From assembly GCA_028711675.1 (NCBI GenBank), contig JAQTRT010000158.1:1-7443 (forward strand): DNA of 7,443 nt. Direction: 5' to 3'. Numbering within the stretch: position 1 is the stretch's first letter; each line of letters opens with the position of its first letter. Below are positions 6,399 through 7,443 of this stretch, piece after piece. This stretch comes from a bacterium. Its GTDB lineage: Bacteria; Spirochaetota; JAHITG01. A program made the position numbers and the translations under genes. Under the pieces are notes generated by a model that worked only from the letters and a program-made list of their open reading frames with translations, did no database searches and was not told where the DNA came from.

Positions 6399-7097
6399 AT
6401 GAGGAAAATCGTATTTTTTATTCTTTTAACAGGCCTGCTGGGCTGCGCCTCCAAGCCTGAGATCCTGAAGGAACTTTATCCTGTTGAAGGGGATAATATC
6501 CAGATCACCCGGAATGAGGTGACGCAGGAACAGGAGAATATCCGGATAACGGTCCGGTTCCTGAACCAGGTGGAACTGACCAAGATAGCGGAACAGAACA
6601 ACCCTTATCTTGAGGGGGAAACCCCTCTCCTGACGACCTTTAAGATCATGATCGAGAACAAACGGAAGGCTAAGATCGCCTTCAGGATAGAGGATGCCGT
6701 GCTCCTGGACGGCATGAGCAGCCAGTTCAATGCCCTGACCTATGAATCCTTTAAGAACCTTTATCCTTCCACGATCTATCAAAAGTATGAGTACTCATTC
6801 ATCTTTGACAGATATTATATTGATTCCGGCCTGACCGATGATTATTATAAAAGGAAGAAAGTGGCCAGGACCTTGTTCAAGGGAGGGAAGATCTTCCCTG
6901 ATGTCAAGGTGGAGGGGATCATTCCCTTTGACCGGATCAGCGAACGCGCCAAGAATATTACCCTGATCCTGACCGATATTAAGCTGTACAAGGAACAGGA
7001 AGCAGGGTCTTCGGAAGAAATAAAAGAGGATGTTCTGGAGAAGGATCTGGAGGTCAGGTTCAATTTTATCCAGAAGATAGTCCGAGTGAAAGATTAA
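6399..7097 (+). CDS. Outer-envelope lipoprotein of unknown function
   Basis: A 232-residue protein with a classic lipoprotein signal: MRK, a hydrophobic run (residues 4-14) and the lipobox L-L-G-C with the acylated Cys at 16. The next residues (A-S-K) carry no inner-membrane retention Asp, so outer-membrane sorting is likely if a Lol system exists. The mature part is mixed alpha/beta and beta-rich. A strand-like FKIMIENKRKAKIAFRI (81-97) followed by VEGIIPFDRI (171-180) and ITLILTDIKLY (187-197) recalls DUF4352-type immunoglobulin-like lipoproteins, but this is only a weak resemblance. A Tyr/Phe-rich middle (about 115-150) and an acidic patch (about 199-215) are notable. The gene has its own promoter and is followed 5 nt later by a tRNA gene. 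The upstream ATG at 6393 would add only Met-Thr and does not fit the promoter. No function can be assigned. Confidence 0.88.
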   Translation: MRKIVFFILLTGLLGCASKPEILKELYPVEGDNIQITRNEVTQEQENIRITVRFLNQVELTKIAEQNNPYLEGETPLLTTFKIMIENKRKAKIAFRIEDAVLLDGMSSQFNALTYESFKNLYPSTIYQKYEYSFIFDRYYIDSGLTDDYYKRKKVARTLFKGGKIFPDVKVEGIIPFDRISERAKNITLILTDIKLYKEQEAGSSEEIKEDVLEKDLEVRFNFIQKIVRVKD

Positions 7098-7102
7098 AGA
7101 AA

Positions 7103-7177
7103 CGGGACGTAGCGCAGTTGGTTTAGCGCGCTTGGTTCGGGACCAAGAGGTCGCGGGTTCAAGTCCCGCCGTCCCGA
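7103..7177 (+). tRNA. tRNA-Pro (anticodon CGG)
   Basis: A full cloverleaf can be drawn. The acceptor is CGGGACG (7103-7109) with CGTCCCG (7170-7176) and discriminator A at 7177. The D-arm is GCGC...GCGC, the anticodon stem CTTGG/CCAAG around loop TTCGGGA (anticodon CGG), and the T-arm GCGGG-TTCAAGT-CCCGC. The C1-G72 pair and CGG anticodon are typical of bacterial tRNA-Pro reading CCG. The 3' CCA is not encoded (ATA follows), so it must be added by nucleotidyltransferase. The gene begins 5 nt after the lipoprotein stop and shows no clear promoter of its own, which suggests co-transcription and processing. Confidence 0.96.
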
Positions 7178-7183
7178 TATTTA

Positions 7184-7228
7184 AAAGGTTTTAAAGGTTC
7201 GAAAGGCAGGAAAGGTGATAAAGGCCGT
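7184..7228. repeat. Tandem array of five 9-nt AAAGGNNNN units
   Basis: AAAGG starts at 7184, 7193, 7202, 7211 and 7220, an exact 9-nt period across 45 nt. The four bases after each AAAGG differ (TTTT, TTCG, CAGG, TGAT, CCGT). A looser version of the same array lies at 2590-2690. It follows tRNA-Pro directly and overlaps the hairpin at 7211-7258. The 144-nt stretch from the tRNA to the acylphosphatase holds no visible gene. Confidence 0.65.
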
Positions 7229-7258
7229 TATCGTTTTAAACGCGCTTTTATCACCTTT
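7211..7258. repeat. Long inverted repeat downstream of tRNA-Pro, possible RNA hairpin or terminator
   Basis: AAAGGTGATAAA (7211-7222) pairs perfectly with TTTATCACCTTT (7247-7258). A G-T pair and two further pairs extend the stem to 15 bp around an 18-nt loop. A near-match to the 3' arm, GGCTTTGATCACC (7261-7273), offers an alternative partner for 7214-7226. It could end the lipoprotein/tRNA transcript, but the stem is AU-rich and no clean U-run follows. It may simply be part of the repeat family. Confidence 0.5.
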
Positions 7259-7321
7259 ATGGCTTTGATCACCTTCATGACCCCAGGGATCGATTCCTAT
7301 CACATAAGATGCAAAGTTGAG

Positions 7322-7443
7322 ATGAGTCTGAAGACATTACACATGATCGTTTCCGGCAGGGTCCAGGGCGTGGGTTTCCGTTATTTTACTCTTGAAGAGG
7401 CCCGGGCCTTTGAACTGACCGGATATGTAAAAAACCTGACGGA
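7322..7443 (+). CDS. acyP: Acylphosphatase (N-terminal part, cut by window edge)
   Basis: The first 40 codons of an acylphosphatase, a small cytosolic enzyme (about 90 residues) that hydrolyses acyl phosphates such as carbamoyl and 1,3-bisphosphoglyceryl phosphate. The phosphate-binding signature VSGRVQGVGFR covers residues 10-20, with the key Arg at 20. The catalytic Asn is N38 in GYVKNLT, matching the family's G-[WY]-V-[RK]-N-L. The ATG at 7322 gives the usual short lead before the first strand, while an ATG at 7343 would leave almost none. Unlike the other unit-opening genes here, neither ATG has the TTGAC-16-TATAAT-6 promoter, so it may be read from upstream or from a weaker promoter. The C-terminal half lies outside the window. 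Confidence 0.92.
   Translation, partial: MSLKTLHMIVSGRVQGVGFRYFTLEEARAFELTGYVKNLT

Noticed and set aside
7184..7258. CRISPR array
   Set aside because: The unit is only 9 nt with five conserved bases. There are no 25-40 nt repeats, no unique spacers and no cas genes.

Overview
The window looks like chromosomal core sequence from a Gram-negative bacterium of uncertain, probably little-studied lineage. The supporting signs are an N-terminal lipobox protein, a type III pantothenate kinase, a DUF4175-like membrane/coiled-coil protein and compact genes with AT-rich spacers. Codon use looks uniform across the genes, and no integrase, transposase or phage gene is present. The phylum cannot be fixed from this sequence alone.

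Layout, left to right. (i) 1-2502, minus strand: the first 834 codons of a large DUF4175-like protein, whose C-terminus lies off the left edge. (ii) 2503-2779: a divergent promoter region with AAAGG-type short repeats. (iii) 2780-3004, plus: a small DUF167/YggU-family protein, convergent with (iv). (iv) 5327-3028, minus: a two-gene operon. The first gene encodes a four-helix membrane protein with an apparent degenerate GGDEF-like domain. The second encodes a membrane-anchored TPR protein with an apparent degenerate Mrr-like nuclease fold. (v) 5328-5539: a second divergent promoter region holding a REP/BIME-like pair of palindromes with GTAG feet and a C10 tract. (vi) 5540-6289, plus: coaX, the first step of coenzyme A synthesis. 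(vii) 6399-7097, plus: a lipoprotein of unknown function, followed 5 nt later by tRNA-Pro(CGG). (viii) 7178-7321: a tandem 9-nt AAAGGNNNN array and a long hairpin. (ix) 7322 to the right edge, plus: the start of an acylphosphatase.

The most striking signal is promoter architecture. Each of the five genes that opens a clear transcription unit (DUF4175-like, DUF167, membrane protein, coaX, lipoprotein) has the same arrangement: a TTGAC/TTGAT -35 box, exactly 16 nt, a TATAAT-like -10 box, then 6 nt (7 in one case) directly to the start codon. None has a Shine-Dalgarno sequence. Transcription would therefore start at or next to the start codon, so leaderless mRNA seems to be the normal mode here. 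This also decides several start codons. The operon-internal gene likewise lacks a Shine-Dalgarno sequence and begins 8 nt after the preceding stop.

The genes do not form one obvious pathway. CoaX, DUF167, tRNA-Pro and acylphosphatase are housekeeping. The DUF4175-like protein, the lipoprotein and the two-gene membrane operon are envelope-associated and poorly understood. The best candidate for an undescribed unit is the membrane operon, where two enzyme-like folds appear to have lost their catalytic residues.
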